A stretch of 64,000 nt of DNA from positions 1,543,001 to 1,607,000 of the forward strand of contig NZ_CP122539.1 in assembly GCF_029853675.1 (NCBI RefSeq), read 5' to 3'. The notes below the pieces were generated by a model. The model was not told where the DNA came from. It searched no databases and saw nothing but the letters and a program-made list of their open reading frames with translations. Positions 46,209 through 55,834 of this stretch are shown piece by piece; the first letter of the stretch is position 1, and each line of letters starts with the position of its first letter. Both the position numbers and the translations under genes were made by a program. This DNA comes from Tenacibaculum tangerinum. GTDB taxonomy: Bacteria > Bacteroidota > Bacteroidia > Flavobacteriales > Flavobacteriaceae.

Positions 46209-48662
46209 ATGATGCAAAGTACCGATATAGCTAATACTCAAGAACTTTCTTTTCAAGATTTCAAAAATGAAGTTTTAAACGATTACAAAACTGCTCGTAT
46301 TAGTAGAGAATGTAGTTTATTAGGAAGAAGAGAAGTGTTAACAGGTAAAGCTAAATTTGGAATTTTTGGAGATGGTAAAGAAGTACCTCAATTGGCGATG
46401 GCTAAAGCTTTTCAAAATGGTGATTTCAGGTCAGGTTACTACCGCGATCAAACGTTTATGATGGCAATAGGCGAATTAACTGCGCAACAGTTTTTTGCTG
46501 GTTTGTATGCACATACAGATATTGAAATTGAACCCATGTCGGCAGGAAGGCAAATGGGAGGGCATTTTGCAACCCACTCTTTAGATGAAAATGGAAAATG
46601 GAAAAACTTAACAGCACAAAAAAACTCCTCTGCTGATATTTCTCCAACGGCAGGTCAAATGCCTCGCTTATTAGGATTGGCACAAGCATCGAAAATATAT
46701 CGAAATGTTAAAGGTTTAGAAAATCACACAAACTTTTCAATCAACGGAAATGAGGTAGCTTGGGGTACTATTGGCAATGCTAGTACCAGTGAAGGCTTGT
46801 TTTTTGAAACAATTAACGCCGCTGGAGTTTTGCAAGTGCCCATGATTATGAATGTTTGGGATGATGAATATGGTATTTCAGTTCACGCACGCCATCAAAC
46901 AACTAAAGAAAGTATTTCAGAAATCTTGAAAGGATTCCAACGCGAAAACAAAACCAATGGGTATGAAATTTTTGTGGTTAATGGTTGGGATTACGTTCAG
47001 TTAATAGACACTTATAATAAAGCTTCTCGAATAGCAAGAGAACAACACATACCTGTATTAATTCATGTAAAAGAGTTAACACAACCGCAAGGACACTCTA
47101 CCTCAGGTTCACACGAGCGTTACAAATCAACAGAACGTTTACAATGGGAACAAGAATTTGATTGTATTGCGCAAATGCGCAAGTGGATTTTAGAGTTTGA
47201 ACTTGAAAATGAACATGGAGAAACGCTGAGGTTTGTTGACTCAGAAGAAGAGTTAATGACTATTGAAAAAGAGGCTAAAAAAGAGGTAAGCCAAGCAAAA
47301 CGAGATGCTTGGAGTGCTTATACCAATGAAATAAAAGCAGAAGTTTCCAAAGCCACTGCATTACTAGAGGCTGTAGCGCAAAAAAGCAATAATGGGTCTT
47401 TTATTACAAAATATAAAAATGATTTAGCTTCCATAGCTGAACCCATAAGAAAGGACGTTCTAATTGCCGTTCGCAAGAGCTTACGCTACCTAAAAGATGA
47501 AGATTTTACTGAAAAAAAAGCACTTCAAAACTTCATCAAATCTTCTATTGATAAAGCAGCCATAAAATATTCTGCTCATTTATTAAGTGAAGACGAATTG
47601 GCTGTACAAAATGTTGCCGCCGAAGCCCCAACATACGCTTCTGAAAAGAAAATGGTAGATGCACGTATTGTAATGCGTGATAACTTCGAGGCTATTTTAA
47701 CAAAGCATCCAGAAGTATTAATTTTTGGGGAAGATGCCGGATATATTGGTGATGTAAATCAAGGATTGGAAGGCTTACAAGAAAAATTTGGTGCACTACG
47801 TGTTTCAGATACTGGAATTCGTGAAGCTACCATTGTAGGTCAAGGTATTGGTATGGCAATGCGTGGTTTACGTCCAATTGCTGAAATTCAATATTTAGAC
47901 TATTTACTATATGCTTTGCAAATTATGAGTGACGATTTAGCCACACTTCGCTACCGTACTTTTGGAAAGCAAAAAGCACCGTTGATTATCCGTACACGTG
48001 GTCATCGTTTAGAAGGAATTTGGCACTCTGGTTCGCCAATGGGCGGAATTATAAACAATGTAAGAGGAATTCATGTTTTAGTTCCTCGTAACATGACCAA
48101 AGCTGCTGGATTTTACAATGCCTTACTAGAAGGTGATGACCCTGCCTTGGTAGTAGAATGCTTAAATGGATACCGCTTAAAAGAGGAACTACCAACAAAC
48201 TTAGGTGAGTTTAAAACACCAATTGGTGTTGTTGAAACCATTAAAGAAGGAAGCGATATTACTGTTGTTTCTTATGGCTCTACGTTACGTATTGTTGAAG
48301 AAGCTGCGAAAGATTTAGCCCAAGTTGGTATCGACGTAGAAATTATAGATGCACAAAGTTTGTTACCTTTTGATGTTAATCACGATACTGTAAAATCTCT
48401 AGCAAAAACAAACCGTTTATTGGTGGTTGATGAAGATGTTCCTGGTGGGGCTTCAGCGTATTTATTACAGGAAATTATTGAAAACCAAAATGGCTATGTA
48501 CATTTAGACAGCAAGCCTCAAACCCTAACAGCAAAAGCCCACAGACCTGCTTATGGTACCGATGGAGACTATTTTTCTAAACCATCTGCAGAAGATGTTT
48601 TTGAAAAAGTATACGAAATTATGCACGAAGCAAAACCAACTAAATTTAAGAGTTTGTATTAG
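46209..48662 (+). CDS. 2-oxoacid dehydrogenase E1, fused alpha and beta subunits
   Basis: 817 residues. Alpha half (about 1-390) has the thiamine-diphosphate region GTIGNASTSEGLFFETINAAG near 193 and the ISVHARHQT loop; beta half (about 475-817) has FGEDAGYIGDVNQGLEGL near 509 and the C-terminal LLVVDEDVPGGASAYLLQ. Bacteroidota commonly fuse the two E1 subunits, most likely for branched-chain 2-oxoacids. The last 129 bp are repeated at 58181. Alternative start one codon later. Confidence 0.9.
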   Translation: MMQSTDIANTQELSFQDFKNEVLNDYKTARISRECSLLGRREVLTGKAKFGIFGDGKEVPQLAMAKAFQNGDFRSGYYRDQTFMMAIGELTAQQFFAGLYAHTDIEIEPMSAGRQMGGHFATHSLDENGKWKNLTAQKNSSADISPTAGQMPRLLGLAQASKIYRNVKGLENHTNFSINGNEVAWGTIGNASTSEGLFFETINAAGVLQVPMIMNVWDDEYGISVHARHQTTKESISEILKGFQRENKTNGYEIFVVNGWDYVQLIDTYNKASRIAREQHIPVLIHVKELTQPQGHSTSGSHERYKSTERLQWEQEFDCIAQMRKWILEFELENEHGETLRFVDSEEELMTIEKEAKKEVSQAKRDAWSAYTNEIKAEVSKATALLEAVAQKSNNGSFITKYKNDLASIAEPIRKDVLIAVRKSLRYLKDEDFTEKKALQNFIKSSIDKAAIKYSAHLLSEDELAVQNVAAEAPTYASEKKMVDARIVMRDNFEAILTKHPEVLIFGEDAGYIGDVNQGLEGLQEKFGALRVSDTGIREATIVGQGIGMAMRGLRPIAEIQYLDYLLYALQIMSDDLATLRYRTFGKQKAPLIIRTRGHRLEGIWHSGSPMGGIINNVRGIHVLVPRNMTKAAGFYNALLEGDDPALVVECLNGYRLKEELPTNLGEFKTPIGVVETIKEGSDITVVSYGSTLRIVEEAAKDLAQVGIDVEIIDAQSLLPFDVNHDTVKSLAKTNRLLVVDEDVPGGASAYLLQEIIENQNGYVHLDSKPQTLTAKAHRPAYGTDGDYFSKPSAEDVFEKVYEIMHEAKPTKFKSLY
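48533..48661 (+). repeat. Left copy of the island-flanking 129-bp repeat (3' end of E1 gene)
   Basis: Matches 58181-58309 with 3 differences (A/G, A/T, T/C), all at third codon positions and synonymous; the stop is TAG here and TAA in the other copy. Confidence 0.92.
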
Positions 48663-48689
48663 ATAGTAGTTTATTTAATTTTTTCTTTT

Positions 48690-48716
48690 ACACCACAAAA
48701 AAATTATTTGTGGTGT
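48690..48716. terminator. Terminator after the E1 gene
   Basis: ACACCACAAA / TTTGTGGTGT stem between convergent genes. Confidence 0.65.
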
Positions 48717-48760
48717 GCACAGCCATTAGTTCTGAAAAAAACTTTCTTCAAAGTTCGGTA

Positions 48761-51007
48761 TTAGCTGCCAAGCTCCAACTGATTTTTTACTAAGTTATAA
48801 TATTCTCCTCTTTTTTCGGTTAACTCTTTGTGTTTTCCCAATTCAACTATTTTTCCCTTTTTCAAAACAATTATATTATCTGCATTCTTCACAGTAGATA
48901 ATCTGTGAGCAATAATAACAACAGTTTTACCTATAAAAAATTCTTGAAGGTTGTTATGTATTATTTTTTCATTTTCTGCATCCAATGCACTTGTTGCTTC
49001 ATCTAAAAAGATATAGTCTGGGTTTTTATAAATAGCTCTTGCTATTAAGATTCGTTGCTTTTGTCCTCCGCTTAGTTGTAGACCAGAATTACCTATTTTA
49101 GTATTAAATCCCATTGGCAAGTATTTAATAAACTCATAAGCACTAGATATTTCACAAGCTTTTTTTAACCTATCAAAATCTACTTCACCATCAGACAATG
49201 CTATGTTATCTGCAACTGTTCCACTAAAAATATTTCCATCTTGCATAACAATTCCACATTGCTGTCTCCAAGTTGAAGGAATAATAGTATTCATATCAAT
49301 ACCATCAATTGAAATGGCATTACGTTCAGTTTCATAAAAAGACAACAGTAATTTTAGCAGAGTAGTTTTCCCACTTCCGCTAGCACCGACAATAGCTGTA
49401 ACTGTGTTTTTCTCTATTTTAAAACTAATATTTTCAAGAATTGTTGGGCTAAACTTACCTGGGTATTTAAACGAAAGGTTCTGTATATTGATATTTGAAA
49501 CTTTTCTGGTAGAAAAATCAATGTTTCTGTCCTTATTTTCTTCCTTTGTGGTATAAATATCATTAATTCTATCGTTTGATAATTTTGCATCTTGTGTATC
49601 CTTAATAAAGCTAATAATATTATTCATAGGCCCAGTGAGTTGACCTATCACATACGATATACTTATTAAAGCTCCTAAAGTTATTTGACCTTGAATAATA
49701 AAATAAGCACAAACCCCAATAGCCACAATCTCTTTGATCTTGGTTAATACATTAACACCTATTAACTGATAGGTATTCAGGTATAGTGAACGTAATTCTA
49801 TATCGTTTAACTTATCCTGAATATTAGTTATTTTGTTTATAATGTTATTTTGAGCATTGTTTATTTTTATTTCAGGCATATTCATAATAAATTCATAAAT
49901 ATGATTACTATTTTCAGATTTTTTCAAAAACATCGCATACTCTAAGATTGCTCTCCTTTTTAAAAATAAGAAAACCCAAACAAATGAAATTACGCTTAAA
50001 ATAAAATATGATAAAAAGACTGTTGTATTATAATATAATAAAATACTTCCAAAAATTAAGATATTTAGAGCACTGATTATTAACTCTGGACCTTTCCAAG
50101 TCATATACGTTTGAATCCTATTTTGATCATTAATTCTTTGTAACGTTTCAGTATTCAATCGAGTATCAAAGTAATTAATAGGTAATTTAATAAGCTTCAA
50201 TAATAAATTTTCTTTTAAATCAACACTTAATGAAAAATTAAATTTTGTTAAAATCAATCTACTAAAAAAATCAGAGACAAAGTATGACAAGAATAAAACT
50301 ACCTGAGACATTAAAAAAAAGTACACGATATTCATACTCTTAGACATAACTCCCTCATCAATTATTTTCTGAAAAACAAATGGAATAGCCCAGTTAGCTA
50401 CAAGGCTAATAATTAATAAACTAAGTGCTAGAATATACTTTAGTCGGTTTTTTAATAAAAACTTTTTTATATATTTAATAATTGGGCTAGAAAAAGATTT
50501 TAAAACATTTTCATTCCTATTTATATCTAACGCATCAAAACTCTCGGTTGGCTGTAATACAATAGCAATCCCTTTTTCATTGATACCTTTCCATTCATTT
50601 TCAAAGGTTTCTTTATCTAATTTAACTTTTCCATAGGCAGGATCGGCTAAATGAAAAGTTAAAGTTTCATTGCTCTCTATTGCTCTATCAAATACTAAAA
50701 AATGCTCTTGTTTCCAATATAGAATTGTAGGGTAAGGAATAGTAGCCAATTCTTCTGAACTCACTTTTAAAACAGTAGCAGACAATCCTAATCTTTCTGA
50801 GGTATCGACAATATCATTTATAGAAACACCATTCCTAGTAAACTCAAAATATCCTTTTATATCATTTAAACTGGCCTTTTTATCAAAGTAATTAACAATC
50901 ATGCACAAACAAGCAGCGGCACAATCTGTACTTGTCAGTTGATAAAAAAATGGAAGTTTTTTAACCTTTCTATTAGGCGGTTTTAAGTATGTCTGTAACC
51001 TTAGCAT
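48761..51007 (-). CDS. Second peptidase-containing ABC transporter (C39)
   Basis: 748 residues from the ATG at 51007; longer in-frame starts (to 51103) lie inside the radical SAM gene and before the family start. C39 domain with DCAAAC (nucleophile C29), His in HFLVFD and Asp in LADPAYG. Membrane helices about 185-440, ATPase with GASGSGKTT, LSGGQKQR and YIFLDEATSALD. Exporter for the GG-leader precursors at 52798 and 53077. No HlyD gene is beside it; it may use the adaptor at 34966. Confidence 0.92.
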   Translation of the reverse strand: MLRLQTYLKPPNRKVKKLPFFYQLTSTDCAAACLCMIVNYFDKKASLNDIKGYFEFTRNGVSINDIVDTSERLGLSATVLKVSSEELATIPYPTILYWKQEHFLVFDRAIESNETLTFHLADPAYGKVKLDKETFENEWKGINEKGIAIVLQPTESFDALDINRNENVLKSFSSPIIKYIKKFLLKNRLKYILALSLLIISLVANWAIPFVFQKIIDEGVMSKSMNIVYFFLMSQVVLFLSYFVSDFFSRLILTKFNFSLSVDLKENLLLKLIKLPINYFDTRLNTETLQRINDQNRIQTYMTWKGPELIISALNILIFGSILLYYNTTVFLSYFILSVISFVWVFLFLKRRAILEYAMFLKKSENSNHIYEFIMNMPEIKINNAQNNIINKITNIQDKLNDIELRSLYLNTYQLIGVNVLTKIKEIVAIGVCAYFIIQGQITLGALISISYVIGQLTGPMNNIISFIKDTQDAKLSNDRINDIYTTKEENKDRNIDFSTRKVSNINIQNLSFKYPGKFSPTILENISFKIEKNTVTAIVGASGSGKTTLLKLLLSFYETERNAISIDGIDMNTIIPSTWRQQCGIVMQDGNIFSGTVADNIALSDGEVDFDRLKKACEISSAYEFIKYLPMGFNTKIGNSGLQLSGGQKQRILIARAIYKNPDYIFLDEATSALDAENEKIIHNNLQEFFIGKTVVIIAHRLSTVKNADNIIVLKKGKIVELGKHKELTEKRGEYYNLVKNQLELGS

Positions 51008-52283
51008 AAATAACTTTATCTTTTTGAGTTTCATCAAATGCATATACACAATATCCTTCTTCATTATCAAGGTTTTCCATAGCATGTTGACTACATCCTC
51101 CATTGCAAAGAGGCATTATTCTACAGCTTAAACAAGGCTTGTTATGAAGCTTTGACTTCATTCTCTTTTCAACGTATCCATCATCCCATATCAATTCTCC
51201 TTCACTATCTATAAAACCATTTCTACTTTCTGAGCTAAAATCTCTAGCAGTACATTTATATAAGTCTCCATTGTAGTTAATTACTGCGCTATTTCTTTTA
51301 TCAGCATAACAAGAATTAATTACATTATTTGCAGAGAAAGTTCCAGTTACATTAAAACCTTTTGCTTTAATAATTTCCATGTTTTCGTTTAAAACAGTGT
51401 CTAAATCATCTACTGCATCATCTTGCCAAACTCTATGATAATCTACAATTAAATTTCTCTTTATATACTTCAAGTCAACATCAGAAAAATCGTCAATAAT
51501 TTTAAACGTATCTTTTAAGTTTTCACTTGTATAATTTATACGAAGACGCACGTGAAAGCCGTTTCTTATTAACAGTTTTATATTGTTTACAATTTCAAAA
51601 TAGGATCCTTTTGTTTTAGACACAAATCGTACTTTGTCATGCTCTTCTCTATAACCATCAAGAGTAATTTGTAAATTACATGTAAGATCTTTACTGTGAA
51701 AATAGTCTACAAAATCTTGATTCACTAAATATCCGTTTGATGTGAAATTTATGCCAAATTCTTTACCAAACGCTTTGCTTTCTGCTGCTAAATGATCGAT
51801 AATAGGAATAACGTTTCTTTTAAAATACAACAAAGGTTCTCCTCCAAAAAATCCAACATGAAAATATTTTATAAACTCATCTTGAAGTTTTTTCGTAATA
51901 AACTTATTTACTTTAATCACCATACTACTCTTTAAACGAGAAGCTTTTATATGATCTTCATAACAATACCAACATTTAAAGTTACAATTCATTGTTGGAT
52001 TAATAGTTAACTGAAACATAGAAGTTTGTTCGTCTACCTTTCTCGCAACCTCTCTTACTTTATCGACTTCATCTACATTATTATCTACTAAAAACTTATT
52101 CTCTGAAAGATATTTATAAAAGGCCGGATGTATATGCTCTAATTCATCTATTCCTTCACGCTTACCTGCTGTAAGAAGTTCTTTCAAATCATTTTCTAAA
52201 AAAATAACTTTATCTTCGAATGCATTGTATAATGCAAACTGATTATTATAAGGGATTATTGAATTAAATTGACTGTATTTCAT
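50973..52283 (-). CDS. Radical SAM/SPASM peptide maturase
   Basis: 436 residues. N-terminal part (1-88) is a possible precursor-recognition region. Radical SAM core with CNFKCWYC (C100, C104, C107) binding the 4Fe-4S cluster and GGEP near 150. The C-terminal SPASM region has CLSCRIMPLCNGGC and a later Cys for auxiliary clusters. Such enzymes install thioether or C-C links in ribosomal peptides. The partner precursors are upstream at 52798 and 53077; resembles the GG-type Bacteroidetes maturases. Overlaps the ABC transporter start by 35 bp. Confidence 0.9.
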   Translation of the reverse strand: MKYSQFNSIIPYNNQFALYNAFEDKVIFLENDLKELLTAGKREGIDELEHIHPAFYKYLSENKFLVDNNVDEVDKVREVARKVDEQTSMFQLTINPTMNCNFKCWYCYEDHIKASRLKSSMVIKVNKFITKKLQDEFIKYFHVGFFGGEPLLYFKRNVIPIIDHLAAESKAFGKEFGINFTSNGYLVNQDFVDYFHSKDLTCNLQITLDGYREEHDKVRFVSKTKGSYFEIVNNIKLLIRNGFHVRLRINYTSENLKDTFKIIDDFSDVDLKYIKRNLIVDYHRVWQDDAVDDLDTVLNENMEIIKAKGFNVTGTFSANNVINSCYADKRNSAVINYNGDLYKCTARDFSSESRNGFIDSEGELIWDDGYVEKRMKSKLHNKPCLSCRIMPLCNGGCSQHAMENLDNEEGYCVYAFDETQKDKVIYAKVTDILKTA

Positions 52284-52593
52284 AATTTACGAGTTTATAA
52301 ATTGATATTGTTTTTCTAATCAATATTTTGCTTTAATAAAACAATTATTAAATAGTTAAAAATAAAGACCAAAGCTCATCTCTGATATAGGGATATTTCT
52401 GAAAATTTCTAAAATGATTAGCTTTTTAAGAAATTGATCTCTTTTGATTTTTTATATTTTTTCTATCAAATTATATTTGATGATAATAATTTAATATTCT
52501 AAAGAGGTATTTTAATGTCTCTTTATTTAATCTAATTTGCTCTTTACAACACCTAGCCAGTAAATTACCAATTAGTTACACTACAACTTCTAG
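52284..52593 (-). other. Gene-free leader region of the maturase gene
   Basis: AT-rich, no gene. Bases about 52550-52593 are the worn 3' end of the dead precursor. Nothing else recognised. Confidence 0.5.
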
Positions 52594-52728
52594 TTAAGTT
52601 AATATATCCAATGAAGCAGTACTTATCCCTTTTGTTACTGAGAGCACTAGTGAAATCCCACCTTCTAAAGAGTCATTTGAAATTTCTAATCTTTCAAATT
52701 TTCCTAATTCCAATTTCTTATTATTAAT
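52594..52728 (-). pseudogene. Third, decayed radical-SAM precursor
   Basis: Homologous to the two intact precursors through the leader (KFERLEISNDSLEGG), but the start codon is ATT and a stop comes after the DIL segment, before the Cys-containing core. Core bases beyond the stop are only partly recognisable. Confidence 0.8.
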
Positions 52729-52749
52729 AATTAATTTTTTTACTTTAAT

Positions 52750-52777
52750 ATGAAGATATGCCGAAACATATCTTCAT
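52750..52777 (-). terminator. Intergenic hairpin 2 after a precursor gene
   Basis: ATGAAGATATG / CATATCTTCAT, 11-bp stem; same hairpin as at 53029. One follows each intact precursor. Confidence 0.65.
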
Positions 52778-52797
52778 AATTTTTAACATCGTATTTA

Positions 52798-53007
52798 TTA
52801 AGCACTTATTTCTTTACTACCACCACATCCTGCAACTAAATTACATCCAGAATTTGTAGAACCACAGTTTTTAGCTAAGTTGATATCTAGCTCAATATTA
52901 CTAATTCCTCCAGTCGCAGATAATGCTTGTGAAAACCCACCTTCTAAAGAGTCATTTGAAATTTCTAATCTTTCAAATTTTGCTAAATCAAATTTTTTAT
53001 TATTCAT
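52798..53007 (-). CDS. GG-leader precursor peptide for radical SAM maturase, copy 2
   Basis: 69 residues. Leader about 24 residues ending SLEGG; core begins FSQALSATGG and ends with three Cys (NCGSTNSGC, AGCGGSKEISA). Same C-terminal half as copy 1 with two changes. Odd Cys number and Ser/Thr/Asn/Gly around them suit thioether formation by the neighbouring radical SAM enzyme. Exported by the C39 transporter at 48761. Confidence 0.85.
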   Translation of the reverse strand: MNNKKFDLAKFERLEISNDSLEGGFSQALSATGGISNIELDINLAKNCGSTNSGCNLVAGCGGSKEISA

Positions 53008-53028
53008 AATTAAAATTTTTACTTTAAT

Positions 53029-53056
53029 ATGAAGATATGCCGAAACATATCTTCAT
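53029..53056 (-). terminator. Intergenic hairpin 1 after a precursor gene
   Basis: ATGAAGATATG / CATATCTTCAT, 11-bp stem, loop TTTCGG on the transcript. May stabilise or partly end the precursor mRNA. Confidence 0.65.
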
Positions 53057-53076
53057 AACTTTTAACATCCTATTTA

Positions 53077-53283
53077 TTAAGCACTTATTTCTTTACTACC
53101 ACCACATCCTGCAACTAAATTACATCCAGAATTTGTAGAACCACAGTTTCTAGCTAAGTTGATGTCTAACTCAATGTTACTAATTCCTCCAGTAGCAGAT
53201 AATGCTTGTGAAAACCCTCCTTTTAAAGAGTCATTTGAAGTTTCTAACTTTTCAAATTTTGTTAAATCAAATTGTTTTTTCAT
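53077..53283 (-). CDS. GG-leader precursor peptide for radical SAM maturase, copy 1
   Basis: 68 residues, starting MKKQFDLTKFEKLETSNDS and SLKGG at the cleavage site. Core almost identical to copy 2, three Cys. First gene of the precursor-maturase-transporter unit. Confidence 0.85.
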   Translation of the reverse strand: MKKQFDLTKFEKLETSNDSLKGGFSQALSATGGISNIELDINLARNCGSTNSGCNLVAGCGGSKEISA

Positions 53284-53409
53284 GATTAAAATTTTTATTA
53301 ATTAAATTAATTTTAAGAAGTATACCTCTTTTCTTTTGTTGCAACTTTAGCTTACAATTATTTTATACTGCGCATTATAAAGCAATCACAAACTATTTTT
53401 TATATATTC

Positions 53410-55764
53410 TTATGTTCTATTTTTTTCATCTTTATTTCCCAATTTTCTATTTGTTCTTCTAACCTTTTTATTACCAAAATTGTAGTTAATGGAAAATTTC
53501 ACGTATTGCGTATCATAATAACCTTTATATATGGCCTCTATTTGATTTCTAGTACTCTTGTTGTTGAAATTATATTCTCTTAAAATATTGTTTGCGTTTA
53601 ACGACATTTGAAGATTATTATTCACATTATACTTGACAAATGCATTTAATATATACTGCTCATAATTATATATTAACTCCTTAGATGTATTTGGAAAACG
53701 ATACGAAAAATCAAACCCTATAGTAGTTTTGTTATTTTTATCTATTGAAAAATGATTAGTTGTTTTAAGAATTCCTACAACTCCATTCACAGATTTTGGC
53801 GTTAATGGGTAAATTTTTGAAGTTGACTCATTGTAATAAATATGAAAGGTATTTAAACTTTGCCACCACTTCTTTTTATTATATAAGTAATTTACCCATA
53901 ATCCAACATCATAACTATCAAAATAATTCAATCTAGTTATAGATTGTGTTAAATTATCTTCATCTAAAACCGCAACTTGTCCTGAACCATTTTTTGTTTG
54001 TGAAAAATAAATTTCTGTATTTAAAAAGTTTTTGTACAAATGACTTAAACCAATGTTTGTTAATAAAACAGGTTGCAAATTGGGGTTTCCTTCTGAATAC
54101 GAAAACGGACTTGTATATATTCTAAAAGGATTTAAGGCATCAAATCTCGGTCTAAGAATTCTTTTTGAATAGTTTAAGGATAAATTATGAAGTTGGTTTG
54201 GTTTGTAGTTTATATATATAGAAGGAAAAAAATTCACATAATCATTTTTAACTTCACTTCCTAACATATTTTCTTTTGCGAATGTTTCTGTTCTTTCCAT
54301 TCTCAATCCAGACTGAAAACTCCATTCTGAAAGCCCAAGACTACTACTCAATGAAGCGTATAATGCCTGAACATCTTCCTTGTAGTTAAAACTACTTTGT
54401 TGGTCGAAATTTACAACCCCTGTTATGAATACATGATTATTCGTTTCAGAGAATGACAGCTTACTTCCAAAGTTTAATGACACGTTTTTGAAAGGATATT
54501 CAACATCAATCTTTGAAGAAAAATTAGAAACATTTTGTAAAGAAGAGTTACTAATACTGCTTTCATCTCCACTTGGACTAAAAAAAGAGTTTACTACACT
54601 TTTCTGATCTCTTTCGTAGTCGAAATAATCAAAATCTATATTGATAACTCTTTTGGGTGTTAAATTGATAACAGCATGAAAGTTTGCGGCATTAAACTGT
54701 TTGTCACCCTCTTCCTCCCCAATATTATTTACTTCAGTAACATTATTAGCCTGAGCTTTTTCTTGAATTCGAATATTACCATTATTTGTAGAGTTTGGCT
54801 CGCTAAAACTTCCTGTATACTGAGCTCCAACTAATAAATGAGAACTAATCCTATATTCCGAAGAGATATTTGTTGTTATATATTTAGTTTGATATTTATA
54901 ATAGGTTTCTTGATTCCAAAAGTTATCTGGGTAAAAGATTTCATTTTTCTCTTCACCTCTGCTAAAACCATCAGCGCCAGCTACATTTGTAGAGAAAGAG
55001 AACTTCTTTTTATTATAATTAAATGCTCCATTATAGGAAGCTATACCATAGTACCCTTGACGGTATGCCCCCGTAATATTGCTATTCCAAAATTCTACTT
55101 CTTTTTTCTTAGTAAGAATATTTATTATAGCTATGTCCCCTTCTGCTTCATATTTAGCAGGCGGGTTTTGAATAAGTTCAATACTATCTATATCTGACGC
55201 TTTTAAGGATCTCAAAAAAGCTGTTAAAGAGCTTCCTGAAAGTTTTAAATCCCTTCCGTTAACCAAAACACGTACTCCATCTTTTCCTAATACTTGTATA
55301 CTTTCTCCCTCTACAATGACACTTGGTGTAAAATTTAACAATTCTGTCATGTCTCCATTAGCCTTTCCTATTAAACTATTTTTCACGTCAAATATTAATC
55401 TGTCGGCCGATCTACTAAAAGTTCTATTAGATGTTTCTATTTGTACTTCATCTAACTTTGTACTATCTTCTAGTAAGTGAATAATCTCTTCTTTATCAGA
55501 GGTCAAATCCACGATTTTATTCCAAATCTTATACCCCAAAAAACTAACTTTTAGAGTATAAACTCCTGTTTTTACCTCTAACTTAAATTCACCCATATCG
55601 TTCGTTGTAACTCCTGCAATAATCTTTTTATTGTAATCAATTAGTACTGCATCAGCCAACTCAATAGGTTCATTGTTTGTATTTAATACTTTTCCAGTAA
55701 GAGTAACTTGAGAAAAACAAAAAATCTGAAGGCTTAAACAAAAAGCGGTAAAATATTTTTTCAT
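53410..55764 (-). CDS. Outer-membrane beta-barrel protein of the TonB-receptor type
   Basis: 784 residues. Signal peptide 1-19 (ends FCFSQ). CarboxypepD-regulatory-like domain about 20-95, plug-like domain about 115-215 (VLGKDGVRVLVNGRDL), then a large beta-barrel to the end with many aromatic strands. Family of OMP_b-brl_3 type receptors. Position next to the precursor genes suggests uptake or self-recognition of the peptide, or an outer-membrane export role; both are inference. Confidence 0.85.
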   Translation of the reverse strand: MKKYFTAFCLSLQIFCFSQVTLTGKVLNTNNEPIELADAVLIDYNKKIIAGVTTNDMGEFKLEVKTGVYTLKVSFLGYKIWNKIVDLTSDKEEIIHLLEDSTKLDEVQIETSNRTFSRSADRLIFDVKNSLIGKANGDMTELLNFTPSVIVEGESIQVLGKDGVRVLVNGRDLKLSGSSLTAFLRSLKASDIDSIELIQNPPAKYEAEGDIAIINILTKKKEVEFWNSNITGAYRQGYYGIASYNGAFNYNKKKFSFSTNVAGADGFSRGEEKNEIFYPDNFWNQETYYKYQTKYITTNISSEYRISSHLLVGAQYTGSFSEPNSTNNGNIRIQEKAQANNVTEVNNIGEEEGDKQFNAANFHAVINLTPKRVINIDFDYFDYERDQKSVVNSFFSPSGDESSISNSSLQNVSNFSSKIDVEYPFKNVSLNFGSKLSFSETNNHVFITGVVNFDQQSSFNYKEDVQALYASLSSSLGLSEWSFQSGLRMERTETFAKENMLGSEVKNDYVNFFPSIYINYKPNQLHNLSLNYSKRILRPRFDALNPFRIYTSPFSYSEGNPNLQPVLLTNIGLSHLYKNFLNTEIYFSQTKNGSGQVAVLDEDNLTQSITRLNYFDSYDVGLWVNYLYNKKKWWQSLNTFHIYYNESTSKIYPLTPKSVNGVVGILKTTNHFSIDKNNKTTIGFDFSYRFPNTSKELIYNYEQYILNAFVKYNVNNNLQMSLNANNILREYNFNNKSTRNQIEAIYKGYYDTQYVKFSINYNFGNKKVRRTNRKLGNKDEKNRT

Positions 55765-55834
55765 TAATATTAAAATTTAAAAAAACGTATTGATATGATT
55801 ATTAAGACTATTCAACTGAAATGTATTTTATCTG

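Noticed and set aside
51008..51103. Longer start for the second ABC transporter
   Set aside because: It would add 32 unrelated residues wholly inside the radical SAM gene; C39 transporters begin just before the DCxxxC motif.
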